Shown: piece by piece, positions 30,821 through 39,672 of the stretch
How positions within the stretch are numbered: position 1 is the stretch's first letter
Layout of the letters: every line of letters begins with the position of its first letter
The notes under the pieces: generated by a model
The model's database searches: none
Seen by the model: only the letters and a program-made list of their open reading frames with translations
What the model was told of the DNA's origin: nothing
From: RGIG7949 sp045628845
GTDB lineage: Bacteria; Bacillota; Clostridia; Oscillospirales; Oscillospiraceae
NCBI GenBank assembly: GCA_045628845.1
Contig: JAZQQE010000105.1
Span: 1 to 41,235, forward strand
Direction of reading: 5' to 3'
DNA length: 41,235 nt
Translations under genes and position numbers: made by a program

Positions 30821-32155
30821 TCAGTAGCGGTACTTCTTTTTGAGGCAGACGAGGAATATCATCGCCGCCGCCGCGGCAAGAAATTCCGCCGCGACGCAGC
30901 TCATCCATATACCGTCCGTTCCGAAGAGGAGCGGCAGGGTGAATATCGCCGCGACCTGGAATACGAGCGAGCGCGCCGCGGAAAGGAGACCGGAGACGAG
31001 CCCGTTATTGAGCGCCGTGAAGAACGCGGAGGCGAATATTCCGAGTCCCGCGAAGGGGAAGGCAAACGAGAAGATCCTGAACGCGCGGTGCGTCATCGCG
31101 CAGAGCTCCTCGCTGTATCCGACGAAGACCCGCGCTATCGGGCCTGCGAGCAGCTCGGCGACGGCAAGCATCACGAGCGCCGTGCACGAGACGAATATCA
31201 TGCTCTTGCGCCGCAGATTTTTCAGCTCCGCGTGGTTCTGCGCGCCGTAGTGGAAGCCGATTATCGGCGTCGTACCTATGGTGAAGCCTATGAAGATGGA
31301 GATGAAAATGAAATTGACGTACATAAGCACGCCGTATGCCGCGATGCCGGATTCGCCCGCATAGCGCAGGAGCTGGAGATTGTAGAGCATGCCGACGAGG
31401 GACGAAGTGATGTTCGAGAGCATCTCCGAGGCGCCGTTTGCCATGCCGCGCAGGAGCGTTTTCCCTTCGAATTTCGTCCTGCCGAGCTTCAGGAGGCTCG
31501 TGTTCTTCCTGCCGAAGTAGATGAGCGGGAGCACGCCGCCTATGAGCATGCTGACGCCCGTGGCGACTGCGGCGCCGACGAGGCCCCAGCCGAGGATCCC
31601 GACGCAGAGCGCGTCGAGCACCATGTTGCCGATGCCGGAGGCAAGCGTGAAATAGAGCCCGAGCTTGGACTTTTCCGCGACGCTGCAATAGTTCTGAAAA
31701 GCCGCCTGCAATACGCTGAAGGGCAGTGCGGCTATGATTATGCGGCTGTAAACGACGCTGTTTTCGAGCAGCTCGCCCTCGCCTCCCATGAGCCTGAGGA
31801 TGGGCCGCATCAGGACGAAGGCGACAGCGCCTATCACGAGGCCCGAGCCTGCCGTGACGTACGTGAAGAGCGAAAACTGCCTGTTCGCCTTTTCGGGAAA
31901 CCCCTCGCCGAGCGTCTTGGAGATGAGTGCGCTGCCGCCGGAGCCGAACATGAAGCCGACGGTACTGAGCATCATCAGCAGCGGCATCGAGAAGTTGACG
32001 GCGGAAAACTGCACCTCGCCGGCAAAGTTCGAGACGAACAGGCCGTCAACGACGCTGTAGATCGACGTGAAGACCATCATGAGGATGGTCGGCAGAGTGA
32101 AGCGGAAAAGCTTCGGATATGTAAAATGATCGGATAACTGAACGGGCTGTTTCAA
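30821..32155 (-). CDS. MATE-family efflux transporter (second copy)
   Basis: 444 residues, TTG start with GAGGTG 6 bases upstream. About twelve hydrophobic segments occur in two halves. The first helix pattern 'FTLPTILMMVFTSIYSVVDGLFVS' and 'GSGGSALISKTLGEG' are MATE hallmarks of the NorM/MepA branch. It is clearly a different subgroup from the pump at 12581-13963, with low similarity. It exports small cationic compounds or metabolites using an ion gradient. It has a strong divergent promoter of its own, overlapping the regulatory region of the UroD-like gene, and no MarR gene is attached. The 95 bases downstream show a T-rich stretch but no clean terminator hairpin. Confidence 0.9.
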   Translation of the reverse strand: MKQPVQLSDHFTYPKLFRFTLPTILMMVFTSIYSVVDGLFVSNFAGEVQFSAVNFSMPLLMMLSTVGFMFGSGGSALISKTLGEGFPEKANRQFSLFTYVTAGSGLVIGAVAFVLMRPILRLMGGEGELLENSVVYSRIIIAALPFSVLQAAFQNYCSVAEKSKLGLYFTLASGIGNMVLDALCVGILGWGLVGAAVATGVSMLIGGVLPLIYFGRKNTSLLKLGRTKFEGKTLLRGMANGASEMLSNITSSLVGMLYNLQLLRYAGESGIAAYGVLMYVNFIFISIFIGFTIGTTPIIGFHYGAQNHAELKNLRRKSMIFVSCTALVMLAVAELLAGPIARVFVGYSEELCAMTHRAFRIFSFAFPFAGLGIFASAFFTALNNGLVSGLLSAARSLVFQVAAIFTLPLLFGTDGIWMSCVAAEFLAAAAAMIFLVCLKKKYRY

Positions 32156-32196
32156 AACGCACCTCGGAAAAGGATTCGCGGAAGCTCCGCCTGCAC

Positions 32197-32225
32197 ACTA
32201 TACCTAATATAAAAAGAACTGTCAA
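32197..32225 (-). promoter_or_regulatory. Promoter of the second MATE gene
   Basis: Minus strand: perfect TTGACA (32220-32225), 17-base spacer, TATAGT (32197-32202), about 40 bases before the TTG start. Confidence 0.8.
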
Positions 32226-32256
32226 GTGGACCTGTACTCAGCCTTACCCCGCGCGG

Positions 32257-32285
32257 TTGACGCGGAGCGGGAGCGGTGGTATATT
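32257..32285 (+). promoter_or_regulatory. Promoter of the UroD-like methyltransferase gene
   Basis: TTGACG (32257-32262), 17-base spacer, TATATT (32280-32285) preceded by TGG. The architecture is the same as that of the promoter at 41045. Confidence 0.75.
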
Positions 32286-32321
32286 GAAGAAAAATCACGC
32301 AGCGAAATGGAGGAGAACGCC

Positions 32322-33584
32322 ATGACGGAACAGGCCGCAAAGAGAGCCGCGGAAAAGGAAGCGCGCGTCCGCGCCGCCATCGAGCTCAGAGAGGGCGACA
32401 GAGTGCCCATCCACGCCGCGGGCAGCCTTTTTTCGATAATCCAGGCGGGGTATACCGTGGCGGAGGTCATATACGACGAGACTCTTGAAAAGGCGAAGGA
32501 CGCCGAGACGAAGTACCTGCTAAAATACGACCCCGATATCGCGCTCAGCATATATGAAAAGGCGGGCGAGGGCAGAGCCATGGAGCTCCTCGACCCGAAA
32601 TTCATGGAGTGGGCCGGCAAAAAGGGCACGAAGATAAGCGACAACTCGCTCCAGCAGTTCATAGAATTCCCCATCCTGCTCGACGAGGAGTTCGACAAGT
32701 TTTTCTCCGACCGCACCGGCTGGAAGATACAGAACTCCATGCCAAAGCTCGCGGGGCTCTGCAAGCCCATGGAGACGCTCGAGATACCGCTGTCGCACCA
32801 CGGCGGCATCCTCGACCTCGTGGACGCTTTCTCGACGCCCGACATGCGCCGCATGATAAGCACATTCTGGGAGATAAACGACATCTATAAGAAGCTCCGC
32901 CCGCTCAAGGCGCAGGCCTCGCAGGCCATACGCGAGCTCGGCTTCCCGAATTTCACCGGCGGCAAGGTCTGCGTCCCGTTCGACGAGTACAGCGACGTAC
33001 TGCGCGGCACGCTCCTTTCGCTCACCGACCTCTATGAGAATCCCGACGTCGTCCAGCGCTTCATAGACGAATACTGGCCGACCGTCGTCGAGAGCATAAA
33101 GAATCTCAACAGGGACGGGAGCAGGACCGGCAAGATGGTCTACATGACTCTCCACAAGGGTCTCGACGGCTTCATGAGCGACGAATACTACGTCAAGTAC
33201 TACTGGCGCTATCTGCGCGAGATAATTGAGCTCATCACCGAGCAGGGCATGATACCCAACGTGTTCTGCGAGGGCCGCTACTCCACGCGCCTTAAACATC
33301 TCGTTGAGGTGCCGAAGGGCAAGGTCATTTTCAAATTCGAAAATACGCCCGTCGAGCAGGTCGCGCAGACTCTCAAGGGCGTCGCGTGCTTCACGGGCTG
33401 CTTCTCCAACACGCTCCTCGACTACGGTACGCCCGCACAGGTGTCCGACGAGGTCAAGCGCCTCATAGACCTCTGCGCTCCGGGCGGCGGCTTCATCTTC
33501 CAGCCCAACAGCAACCTCGCCCTTTGCAGGCCGGAGAACGTCGAGGCCATGTTCGAGACGGTGAAGGAATACGGCAGATTCTGA
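32322..33584 (+). CDS. Uroporphyrinogen decarboxylase-fold methyltransferase-like protein
   Basis: 420 residues from the ATG at 32322, which follows GGAGGAG; the frame is open 96 bases further upstream but without a site. It belongs to the UroD/MtaA/MtbA superfamily, a TIM barrel. Late blocks such as 'IPNVFCEGRYSTRLKHL' and 'GVACFTGCFSNTLLDYGTPAQV', and the end 'GGFIFQPNSNLA', follow the methyltransferase branch, where a zinc-bound His/Cys set activates a thiol or corrinoid methyl group. True heme-pathway UroD is shorter (about 350) with an N-terminal 'RPVW(M)MRQAGR', absent here. No corrinoid protein or corrinoid-activating enzyme gene is next to it, so the methyl donor and acceptor are unknown. 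Monocistronic with terminator. Confidence 0.82.
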   Translation: MTEQAAKRAAEKEARVRAAIELREGDRVPIHAAGSLFSIIQAGYTVAEVIYDETLEKAKDAETKYLLKYDPDIALSIYEKAGEGRAMELLDPKFMEWAGKKGTKISDNSLQQFIEFPILLDEEFDKFFSDRTGWKIQNSMPKLAGLCKPMETLEIPLSHHGGILDLVDAFSTPDMRRMISTFWEINDIYKKLRPLKAQASQAIRELGFPNFTGGKVCVPFDEYSDVLRGTLLSLTDLYENPDVVQRFIDEYWPTVVESIKNLNRDGSRTGKMVYMTLHKGLDGFMSDEYYVKYYWRYLREIIELITEQGMIPNVFCEGRYSTRLKHLVEVPKGKVIFKFENTPVEQVAQTLKGVACFTGCFSNTLLDYGTPAQVSDEVKRLIDLCAPGGGFIFQPNSNLALCRPENVEAMFETVKEYGRF

Positions 33585-33607
33585 TATAAAGCGAAACACG
33601 TAAAGCG

Positions 33608-33637
33608 AAACGGCGTGACCGAAGTCACGCCGTTTTT
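33608..33637. terminator. Terminator between the UroD-like and amidase-like genes
   Basis: A 12-bp perfect stem AAACGGCGTGAC (33608-33619) with 33624-33635, loop CGAA, and a T tail. It also works for the convergent gene ending at 33649. Confidence 0.93.
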
Positions 33638-33648
33638 AATACCGATTT

Positions 33649-34194
33649 TCAGCAGATGACCAGCTCGCGCCCGTCGTAGAGCGGACGGAAGCAGCTCCGG
33701 CACGGCTCGGCGCGCCGTACTCCCGTAATGCTTATCCCACGCAGACGCTCGAATGAGTATGAGCGCAGCGGGCGGTCGAGCGCGTCGTAGCTGTGAGCGC
33801 AGACGAGATAGGTGCCGCGGGAGTATCCCGTGATGATGAGAGTGTGATAGAAGCTCCCGTCGGCCCGCCCGAGCTGCACGAGGTCCCCCGGGCGGAGAAG
33901 ATCGATCGAAGCTTCCTCCCCGACCGGACCGGGAGTCCCGACGGAGCGGGTGAGATAGTTGAAAAGGTACTTTACGCCGGACCACGCGGGAGCACGGTCA
34001 TCAGGTGAGATGTAGTACCATCCGAGATCACCTGCAAAGTCCATGGCGCATGAGCCGGCATAAAGGCATTGAGATATAAAATTGGTGCAGTCTCCGCCTA
34101 TGCCCATGAAGTCGTAAAAGAGCGGATTCCTGCCGAGCGCCCAGCGGCGGGCATAGCTGACCGCGCGTTCTCTGTCGTAAGGCAAAAGAGCCAT
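33649..34194 (-). CDS. Amidase-like cysteine hydrolase (putative amidase domain)
   Basis: 181 residues from the ATG at 34194, which has GGAGGGG upstream; the upstream ATG at 34227 lacks a site. The key block 'GGDCTNFISQCLYAGS' carries the likely nucleophile C36. 'RPGDLVQL' and 'FYHTLIITGY', with the probable catalytic histidine, follow at the spacing seen in the putative amidase (Amidase_6) and NlpC/P60-type folds. Many clostridial relatives act on peptidoglycan or spore cortex, but there is no signal peptide here, so it is cytoplasmic or forespore-located. Substrate unknown. It is monocistronic. Confidence 0.8.
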   Translation of the reverse strand: MALLPYDRERAVSYARRWALGRNPLFYDFMGIGGDCTNFISQCLYAGSCAMDFAGDLGWYYISPDDRAPAWSGVKYLFNYLTRSVGTPGPVGEEASIDLLRPGDLVQLGRADGSFYHTLIITGYSRGTYLVCAHSYDALDRPLRSYSFERLRGISITGVRRAEPCRSCFRPLYDGRELVIC

Positions 34195-34263
34195 AAAAGC
34201 CCCTCCCGTGTAAAGGTGGTACGCCATGGTATGCAGGCGGGTGACAAAAGGTGAAATTAAGTA

Positions 34264-34293
34264 TTGTAATGCAAGAGCACATAATGTTAAAAT
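34264..34293 (+). promoter_or_regulatory. Probable promoter of the enoate-reductase-like gene
   Basis: TTGTAA (34264-34269), 18-base spacer, TAAAAT (34288-34293), about 42 bases before the start at 34335. The match is moderate. Confidence 0.45.
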
Positions 34294-34334
34294 AAAATCA
34301 AATCAGAATCTTCCGAGTGAAAGGAGTATATAGT

Positions 34335-36344
34335 ATGCCTTCCAAATACACCCACGTGTTCTCCCCGATCAAGATCAGGGGCGTAGACTTCAAAAACCGC
34401 ATCATCCTCGCTCCGCCCTCTCCCAACCTCGCCAGCAGAGACGGACTCGTCACCCCCGAATTCGTCGACTGGTTCCGTATGTTCGCCAGAGGCGGCGCCG
34501 CCATCATGTACGTCGGCAACTCCTCCATCGACATCACCGAGAGCAAGGATGAACCCTTCCAGCTCGAGCTCAACGACGACCGCTGCGTCCTCCCGCTGAC
34601 CCGCTTTGCGGACATGGCCGCTCAGTACGGCTGCCACGCCTCGCTCGAAATCAACCACAACGGCAAGGACACCGCGTTCGAGACCGTCGGCCACGCTCCG
34701 TACAGCGCCTCCGCCATCATCACCGCCTCCGAGCGTACCCGCGCCAAGCGCTTCGGACGCGATCCCATCCCCGCCATCGAGATGACGAAGGAAAAGATAG
34801 CCGAGACCGTCGAGAAGTTCGGCACGGCCGCCTTCCACATGAAGAAGGCCGGCATGGATATCTGCCTCGTCCACGGCGGACACGGCAACCTCATCAGCCA
34901 GTTCACCAGCCCGCTCTACAACAAGCGTACCGATGAGTACGGCGGAAGCGTCGAGAACCGCGCCCGCTTCGCCATCGAGGTCTGCGACGCCATCCGCGCC
35001 AAGTGCGGCGAGAACTTCGTCATCGAGTTCCGCATCTCCGCCGACGAGATAGCCGACGAGGGCATGCACTTCGACGAGACCCTCCAGCTCATCGGATACC
35101 TCAAGGACCATATCGACATACTCCACGTCTCCGCCGGTCTGCACAGCGACTTCGACATGCGCTATTACAGAAACTGGTGCCAGAACTACATGATGCCCCG
35201 CGGCTTCAACGTCCACTTCGCGCGCGACGTCAAGAAAGCGTACCCCGACCTGCTCGTGACGACCGTCGGCTCCATAGTCAGCATAGACATGGCCGAGGAG
35301 ATAATCGCCAACGGCTGGGCTGACTTCGTCGCGATGTGCCGTCCCCTCATGGCCGACCCCGACATGCCGAGAAAGTATGCCGAGAACCGCCCCGAGGACA
35401 GACGCCCCTGCCTGCGCTGCGACACCTGCGCCAAGCACCTCATGGTGCCCAAGCCCATCTACTGCGCCGTCAACCCCATCTCCGCAATGACGAGCGAGCT
35501 CAAGGACGGGCTCGTGCCTCTTGCGAGAGTCAAGAAGAAGGTCGCCGTCGTCGGCGGCGGTGTCGCGGGCATCACCGCGATGACCACGCTTGTCGAGCGC
35601 GGCCACGACGTCACGCTCTATGAGAAGACCAACGAATTCGGCGGCAAGGTCATCGGCGCCGCCGCACCTCCGTTCAAGATAGACTGCCGCGACTACCTCG
35701 CGTGGCTCGTCCGTCAGGCCGAGAAGTGCCCCGCCCGCAAGATAATGAACACCGAGGTCACCAAGGAGATACTCGACGCCGAGGGCTACGATGCGCTCAT
35801 CATCGCCGTAGGCTCCGAGCCCGTCATCCCCAAGATACCCGGAGTTGACAAGCCGCACGTGCACTGGGCGCCCGACGCCGAGCTCGGCAAGGTCCCCGTT
35901 GGCGACAAGATAGTCATCGTCGGCGCCGGCGCCGTCGGCCTCGAGGCCGCCATCGACTTTGCCGATCAGGGCAAGGACGTCACCGTCGTCGAGATGGCGG
36001 AGAAGGAAGCTGCGTTCCGCGCCCTCCACTCCGCGACCGGCACGAGCTACCGCGAATTCAGAACGATAGTCGACTCCGGCAAGTTCCCCTCCTTCTATGA
36101 GACGACGCTCACCGAGATCTGCGACGACAAGGTCGTCTGCAAGAACAACGTCACCGGCGAGACCGTGGAGATCGCCGCTGATACCGTCCTTCTCGCGGTT
36201 GGCATGAAGTCCCTCACTGCGAAGGCCGAGGAGCTCCGCCGCAGCGCTACCGAGACCGACGTCTATATCGTCGGCGATGCGAAGAATCCCGGCACCATCT
36301 CCCACGCCGTCAACCAGGCCTTCCAGGCTTGCATCCACATCTGA
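34335..36344 (+). CDS. Enoate reductase / 2,4-dienoyl-CoA reductase-type flavoprotein
   Basis: 669 residues from the ATG at 34335 (AAGGAG upstream; a GTG at 34317 is too early). Domains: an Old Yellow Enzyme-type FMN barrel (1-345; 'FSPIKIRGVDFKNRIILAPPS', 'HGGHGNLISQF', 'RTDEYGGSVENRARF'); a [4Fe-4S] site with C359-x2-C362-x2-C365-x11-C377; then an FAD/NAD(P) module with 'VVGGGVAGITA' and 'VIVGAGAVGLEAA'. Length and order match 2-enoate reductase and FldZ cinnamate reductase, which reduce the alpha,beta double bond of free enoates with NADH. BaiCD/BaiH and dienoyl-CoA reductases share the architecture. The neighbouring 2-hydroxyacyl-CoA dehydratase and CoA-transferase genes favour the FldZ-like role, by context only. 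Confidence 0.9.
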   Translation: MPSKYTHVFSPIKIRGVDFKNRIILAPPSPNLASRDGLVTPEFVDWFRMFARGGAAIMYVGNSSIDITESKDEPFQLELNDDRCVLPLTRFADMAAQYGCHASLEINHNGKDTAFETVGHAPYSASAIITASERTRAKRFGRDPIPAIEMTKEKIAETVEKFGTAAFHMKKAGMDICLVHGGHGNLISQFTSPLYNKRTDEYGGSVENRARFAIEVCDAIRAKCGENFVIEFRISADEIADEGMHFDETLQLIGYLKDHIDILHVSAGLHSDFDMRYYRNWCQNYMMPRGFNVHFARDVKKAYPDLLVTTVGSIVSIDMAEEIIANGWADFVAMCRPLMADPDMPRKYAENRPEDRRPCLRCDTCAKHLMVPKPIYCAVNPISAMTSELKDGLVPLARVKKKVAVVGGGVAGITAMTTLVERGHDVTLYEKTNEFGGKVIGAAAPPFKIDCRDYLAWLVRQAEKCPARKIMNTEVTKEILDAEGYDALIIAVGSEPVIPKIPGVDKPHVHWAPDAELGKVPVGDKIVIVGAGAVGLEAAIDFADQGKDVTVVEMAEKEAAFRALHSATGTSYREFRTIVDSGKFPSFYETTLTEICDDKVVCKNNVTGETVEIAADTVLLAVGMKSLTAKAEELRRSATETDVYIVGDAKNPGTISHAVNQAFQACIHI

Positions 36345-36370
36345 CGCATTCATTCCTGCACAATAACGTT

Positions 36371-36417
36371 AAAGCAGCCTCCGGATCATTCGACCCCAGA
36401 GGCTGCTTTCCTTTTTC
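36371..36417 (+). terminator. Terminator after the enoate-reductase-like gene
   Basis: AAAGCAGCCTC (36371-36381) pairs perfectly with GAGGCTGCTTT (36399-36409), followed by CCTTTTT. Confidence 0.9.
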
Positions 36418-36471
36418 CGCCGAATGTGCCCGGGTGCGGCGGGACGGATTATTTTGCCCGGACGCATATCA

Positions 36472-36501
36472 TTGACACCCGCCTCGGGCAGGTGATATAA
36501 T
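36472..36501 (+). promoter_or_regulatory. Promoter of the 2-hydroxyacyl-CoA dehydratase operon
   Basis: Perfect TTGACA (36472-36477) and TATAAT (36496-36501) with an 18-base spacer, 33 bases before the first gene. No terminator is seen until 40957. Confidence 0.85.
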
Positions 36502-36534
36502 TTATCGGATACGAATGACTTCCGGAGGTACGCC

Positions 36535-37314
36535 ATGCTGACACTCGGTATCGACATAGGCTCGACAACGGCCAAGTGCGCCGTCCTCGAAGACGGGACA
36601 CGCTTCATCGCGACCTCTCTGTGCGATTCCGGCGTCGGAACGGACGGACCGCACGAGGCTCTGCGCGCCGTACTCGCATCGGCGGGGATTTCCGAAGGAG
36701 ATATCGACTGCACCTGCGCGACGGGCTACGGCCGCGCCTCGTGGGAGCCTGCCAACCTGCGCGCGAGCGAGCTGACCTGCCACTCGCTCGGCGGAGTGTA
36801 CGTCTTCCAGGGCCTGCGCACGCTCATCGACGTCGGCGGGCAGGACGCGAAGGTCATATCCATAGACGCAGACGGGAACATGACGGAGTTCCTGATGAAC
36901 GACAAGTGCGCCGCGGGAACGGGCCGTTTCCTCGACGTCATGGCGGCGCTGCTGCACCGCCCGGTGGATTCGTTCGCAGACGCCGCCGCGGCGTCAAAGT
37001 CGCCCGCGTCGATATCCAATACCTGCACCGTTTTTGCCGAGAGCGAGGTAATAAGCCAGCTCGCGGCGGGCACGCCCGCTGAGGACGTGATAGCGGGCAT
37101 CTGCCGCTCCGTCGCCTCCCGCGTGGGCAGTCTCGCGCGGCGGCTCGCCGTCCGTGAGCCCGTGTGCATGAGCGGCGGCGTCGCGAGGAACGCGGCGGTC
37201 CGCGCCGCGCTCGCGGAGTATCTGAACGTGAATATACTGTATGATGACCGCGCCCAGCTTTTCGGCGCGATGGGAGCCGCGCTCTACGCGGCAAAAAGGA
37301 AGAACAAGGAGTAA
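36535..37314 (+). CDS. Activator of 2-hydroxyacyl-CoA dehydratase
   Basis: 259 residues, ATG with CGGAGG. An ASKHA ATPase: 'GIDIGSTTAKCAV' is phosphate loop 1 and 'LIDVGGQDAKVISI' phosphate loop 2. C125 ('NDKCAAGTGRF') and C164 ('SNTCTVFAESEV') are the two cysteines that, in the homodimer, hold one [4Fe-4S] cluster. The protein hydrolyses ATP to inject a low-potential electron into the dehydratase, as do HgdC, HadI and FldI. It is the first gene of a four-gene operon with both dehydratase subunits and the CoA-transferase. The order activator, subunit, subunit, transferase differs from the fldAIBC order of Clostridium sporogenes only in transferase position. Function sure, substrate class set by the next genes. 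Confidence 0.95.
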   Translation: MLTLGIDIGSTTAKCAVLEDGTRFIATSLCDSGVGTDGPHEALRAVLASAGISEGDIDCTCATGYGRASWEPANLRASELTCHSLGGVYVFQGLRTLIDVGGQDAKVISIDADGNMTEFLMNDKCAAGTGRFLDVMAALLHRPVDSFADAAAASKSPASISNTCTVFAESEVISQLAAGTPAEDVIAGICRSVASRVGSLARRLAVREPVCMSGGVARNAAVRAALAEYLNVNILYDDRAQLFGAMGAALYAAKRKNKE

Positions 37315-37317
37315 GAG

Positions 37318-38544
37318 ATGGAAGCTAAACAGAGCCGTACGCCGGACCCGAACAGCGCCAAGTACAAGCTCAATCAGATCGCCGCAAAGGCTTATTCCGA
37401 CGCGCAGGCCGCAAAGGAACGCGGCGAGAAGGTCGGCTGGGTGGCGAGCAATTTCCCCGTTGAGCTGCCTGAGACGCTCGGCATCCCCGTATGCTACCCC
37501 GAAAATCAGGCCGCCGGCATCGCTGCGAGGGGACAGGGCGAGAAGCTCTGCTCCATCGCCGAGGACGAGGGCTACTCCAACGATATCTGTGCCTACGCCC
37601 GCATCAGCCTCGCATACGCGAAGATAAAGGACGAGCCCGCGCAGAATATGCCCATGCCTGATTTCATGCTCTGCTGCAACAACATCTGCAGCTGCATGAT
37701 GAAATGGTATGAAAACCTCGCCAAGGAACTGGACATACCGCTTATCATGATAGATATCCCGTTCAATCCCGACAACGAGGTCAGCCGCGAGGAAGTCGCT
37801 TACGTAAAAGCGCAGTTCCTCGACGCCGTTAAGCAGCTCGAAGAAATAACGGGCAAGAAGTGGAGCGACGAGCGTTTCCGCGAGGTCATGAGAAATTCCT
37901 GCCGCACGAGCAAGGCCTGGCTCGAAGCGACCGCGTGCGCCGCGGCGCGCCCCTCTCCGTTCAACGGCTTCGACCTCCTCAACCACATGGCCGTCATGGT
38001 CACGGCAAGAGGCAAGGCGGAGGCTGCCGACGCGATGGAGCAGCTCGTGCGCGAGTACCGCGAGAACATCGAAAACGGCACGAGCACCTTCCGTGCCGAG
38101 GAAAAATACCGCATCATGTTCGAGGGCATCGCCTGCTGGCCGTGGCTGCGCGTCACGTCCACGGGGCTCAAGAGCCGCGGGATAAACATGGTGTCCACCA
38201 TATACGCCGACGCTTTCGGCTTCATCTACGACGATTTCGACGGCATGATCGAGGCCTACTGCAAGGTCCCCAATGCCATAAATCTCGAGACCGCGCGCGA
38301 CAAGCGCGTGAGGCTCTGCAACTCCATCGGAGTCGACGGCCTGCTCGTACATACCAACCGCTCCTGCAAGCTGTGGAGCGGCTTCATGCCCGAGATGAGC
38401 CGCCAGATAGGCGAGAAGTGCGGCATCCCCGTCGTTAGCTTCGACGGCGACCAGGCCGACCCGCGCAACTTCTCCGAGGCGCAGTACGACACGCGCGTGC
38501 AGGGCCTCATGGAGATAATGGAATCCGGAAAGGCAGGTGCCTGA
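37318..38544 (+). CDS. 2-Hydroxyacyl-CoA dehydratase, subunit alpha (HgdA/FldB/HadB-like)
   Basis: 408 residues, AAGGAG site, three bases after the activator stop. The family is recognised from the sequence as a whole: 'KVGWVASNFPVELPETLGIPVCYPENQAAG', 'EGYSNDICAYARI', 'DFMLCCNNICSCMMKW' (cysteines for the [4Fe-4S] cluster), 'STIYADAFGF' and 'GLLVHTNRSCKLWSGFMPEM'. Together with the next subunit it removes water from (R)-2-hydroxyacyl-CoA by a ketyl radical mechanism after one-electron activation. 408 residues is the length of HadB/FldB, shorter than glutaconyl-type HgdA (about 477). This favours hydroxyisocaproyl-, phenyllactyl- or similar substrates over 2-hydroxyglutaryl-CoA. The stop overlaps the next start. 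Confidence 0.93.
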   Translation: MEAKQSRTPDPNSAKYKLNQIAAKAYSDAQAAKERGEKVGWVASNFPVELPETLGIPVCYPENQAAGIAARGQGEKLCSIAEDEGYSNDICAYARISLAYAKIKDEPAQNMPMPDFMLCCNNICSCMMKWYENLAKELDIPLIMIDIPFNPDNEVSREEVAYVKAQFLDAVKQLEEITGKKWSDERFREVMRNSCRTSKAWLEATACAAARPSPFNGFDLLNHMAVMVTARGKAEAADAMEQLVREYRENIENGTSTFRAEEKYRIMFEGIACWPWLRVTSTGLKSRGINMVSTIYADAFGFIYDDFDGMIEAYCKVPNAINLETARDKRVRLCNSIGVDGLLVHTNRSCKLWSGFMPEMSRQIGEKCGIPVVSFDGDQADPRNFSEAQYDTRVQGLMEIMESGKAGA

Positions 38545-39661
38545 CGTGGATATTCGTACCATACTTGACAGCTTCCGCGGCGTGGACCCCTCCGCGCAGA
38601 AACGCAAATATCTTGAAGAGGGCAGGAAGGTCGTTCTCACCGCCCCCGTCTACACGCCAGAGGAGATCATCCACTCCATGGGCCTCGTGCCGATGGGCGT
38701 GTGGGGCGCCGACTGCGTGCTCGAGCAGTCCAAGCGCTACTTCCCAGCGTTTATCTGCTCCGTGATGCAGTCCATCGTGGAGCTCGGGATAAAGGGAACG
38801 TACGACGGCGCCTCTGCCATCGTCATCCCGTCCCTGTGCGACAGCCTGAAGGTCGTCGGGCAAAACTGGAAGTACGCCGTGCCCGGTATACCCTTCATCC
38901 CCATGACATATCCGCAGAACCGCGCCGGAGAGGCCGGCCGCGCCTTCGTGAAGGCGGGCTATCTCCGCGTCATCCGCGACCTCGAGGCCGCGACGGGTGC
39001 GAAATTCTCCGAGAGCGCCCTCGCAGACTCCATAAAGATATATAATGAACACAACGCCGTCATGCGCGAATTTGCCCGCGCCGCCGGTAACTGCCCGCAG
39101 ATATCTGCGGCGGACCGCAGCGCCGTCTTCAAGAGCGCGTTCTTCATGCTCAAGGAGGAGCATACCGCCCTCGTGAAGGAGCTCCTTACCGCCATGAAGG
39201 AAGAGGAGAGCGACCGCGGCGGAGTCCGCGTCGTGACATCCGGCATCCTTGCCGACAGCCCCGCGCTTCTTGCCAAAATGGATGAGCTCGGCATGCGCAT
39301 CACGGCGGACGACGTCGCCGCCGAGAGCAGGCAGTACCGCACCGACGCGCCCGAGACGGGTGACCCCGTCGACGCGCTCGCCGCGAAGTTCGCCGCCATG
39401 GGTGACTGCTCGCTCCTGCTCGACGCAGACAAGCACCGCGCCGACCTCATCGTCTCCACCGCACGCGAGACGGGCGCCGCCGGCGTCATCGTGTACCTCA
39501 CCAAATTCTGCGACCCCGAGGAATTCGACTACGTGATCATCAAAAAAGCCTGCGAGAAGGCGGGGATACCCGTCCTGCTCGTCGAGCTCGACCGCCAGAT
39601 GGTCAATTTCGGCCAGGCGAACACGATGCTCGAAGCATTTTGCGAAAGACTGTATAATTAA
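38537..39661 (+). CDS. 2-Hydroxyacyl-CoA dehydratase, subunit beta (HgdB/FldC/HadC-like)
   Basis: 374 residues. A GTG at 38537 overlaps the previous gene by 8 bases; a GTG at 38546 is equally possible and has AGGTG before it. The sequence has the dehydratase fold: 'KVVLTAPVYTPEEIIHSMGLVPMGVWG', 'YFPAFICSVMQSIVELG', 'AIVIPSLCDSLKVVGQNW' and 'VIVYLTKFCDPEEFDYVIIKKACEKAGIPVLLVELD'. The cysteines in these blocks hold the subunit's [4Fe-4S] cluster. Length equals that of HadC/FldC (about 375). It forms the heterodimeric dehydratase with the previous gene product and depends on the activator at 36535 for its recyclable electron. Confidence 0.93.
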   Translation: MPDVDIRTILDSFRGVDPSAQKRKYLEEGRKVVLTAPVYTPEEIIHSMGLVPMGVWGADCVLEQSKRYFPAFICSVMQSIVELGIKGTYDGASAIVIPSLCDSLKVVGQNWKYAVPGIPFIPMTYPQNRAGEAGRAFVKAGYLRVIRDLEAATGAKFSESALADSIKIYNEHNAVMREFARAAGNCPQISAADRSAVFKSAFFMLKEEHTALVKELLTAMKEEESDRGGVRVVTSGILADSPALLAKMDELGMRITADDVAAESRQYRTDAPETGDPVDALAAKFAAMGDCSLLLDADKHRADLIVSTARETGAAGVIVYLTKFCDPEEFDYVIIKKACEKAGIPVLLVELDRQMVNFGQANTMLEAFCERLYN

Positions 39662-39672
39662 GGAGGATAAAC

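Noticed and set aside
34287..36353. Long minus-strand open frame (688 codons) opposite the enoate reductase-like gene
   Set aside because: Antisense shadow: it covers the same span as a gene with clear OYE, Fe-S and FAD motifs.
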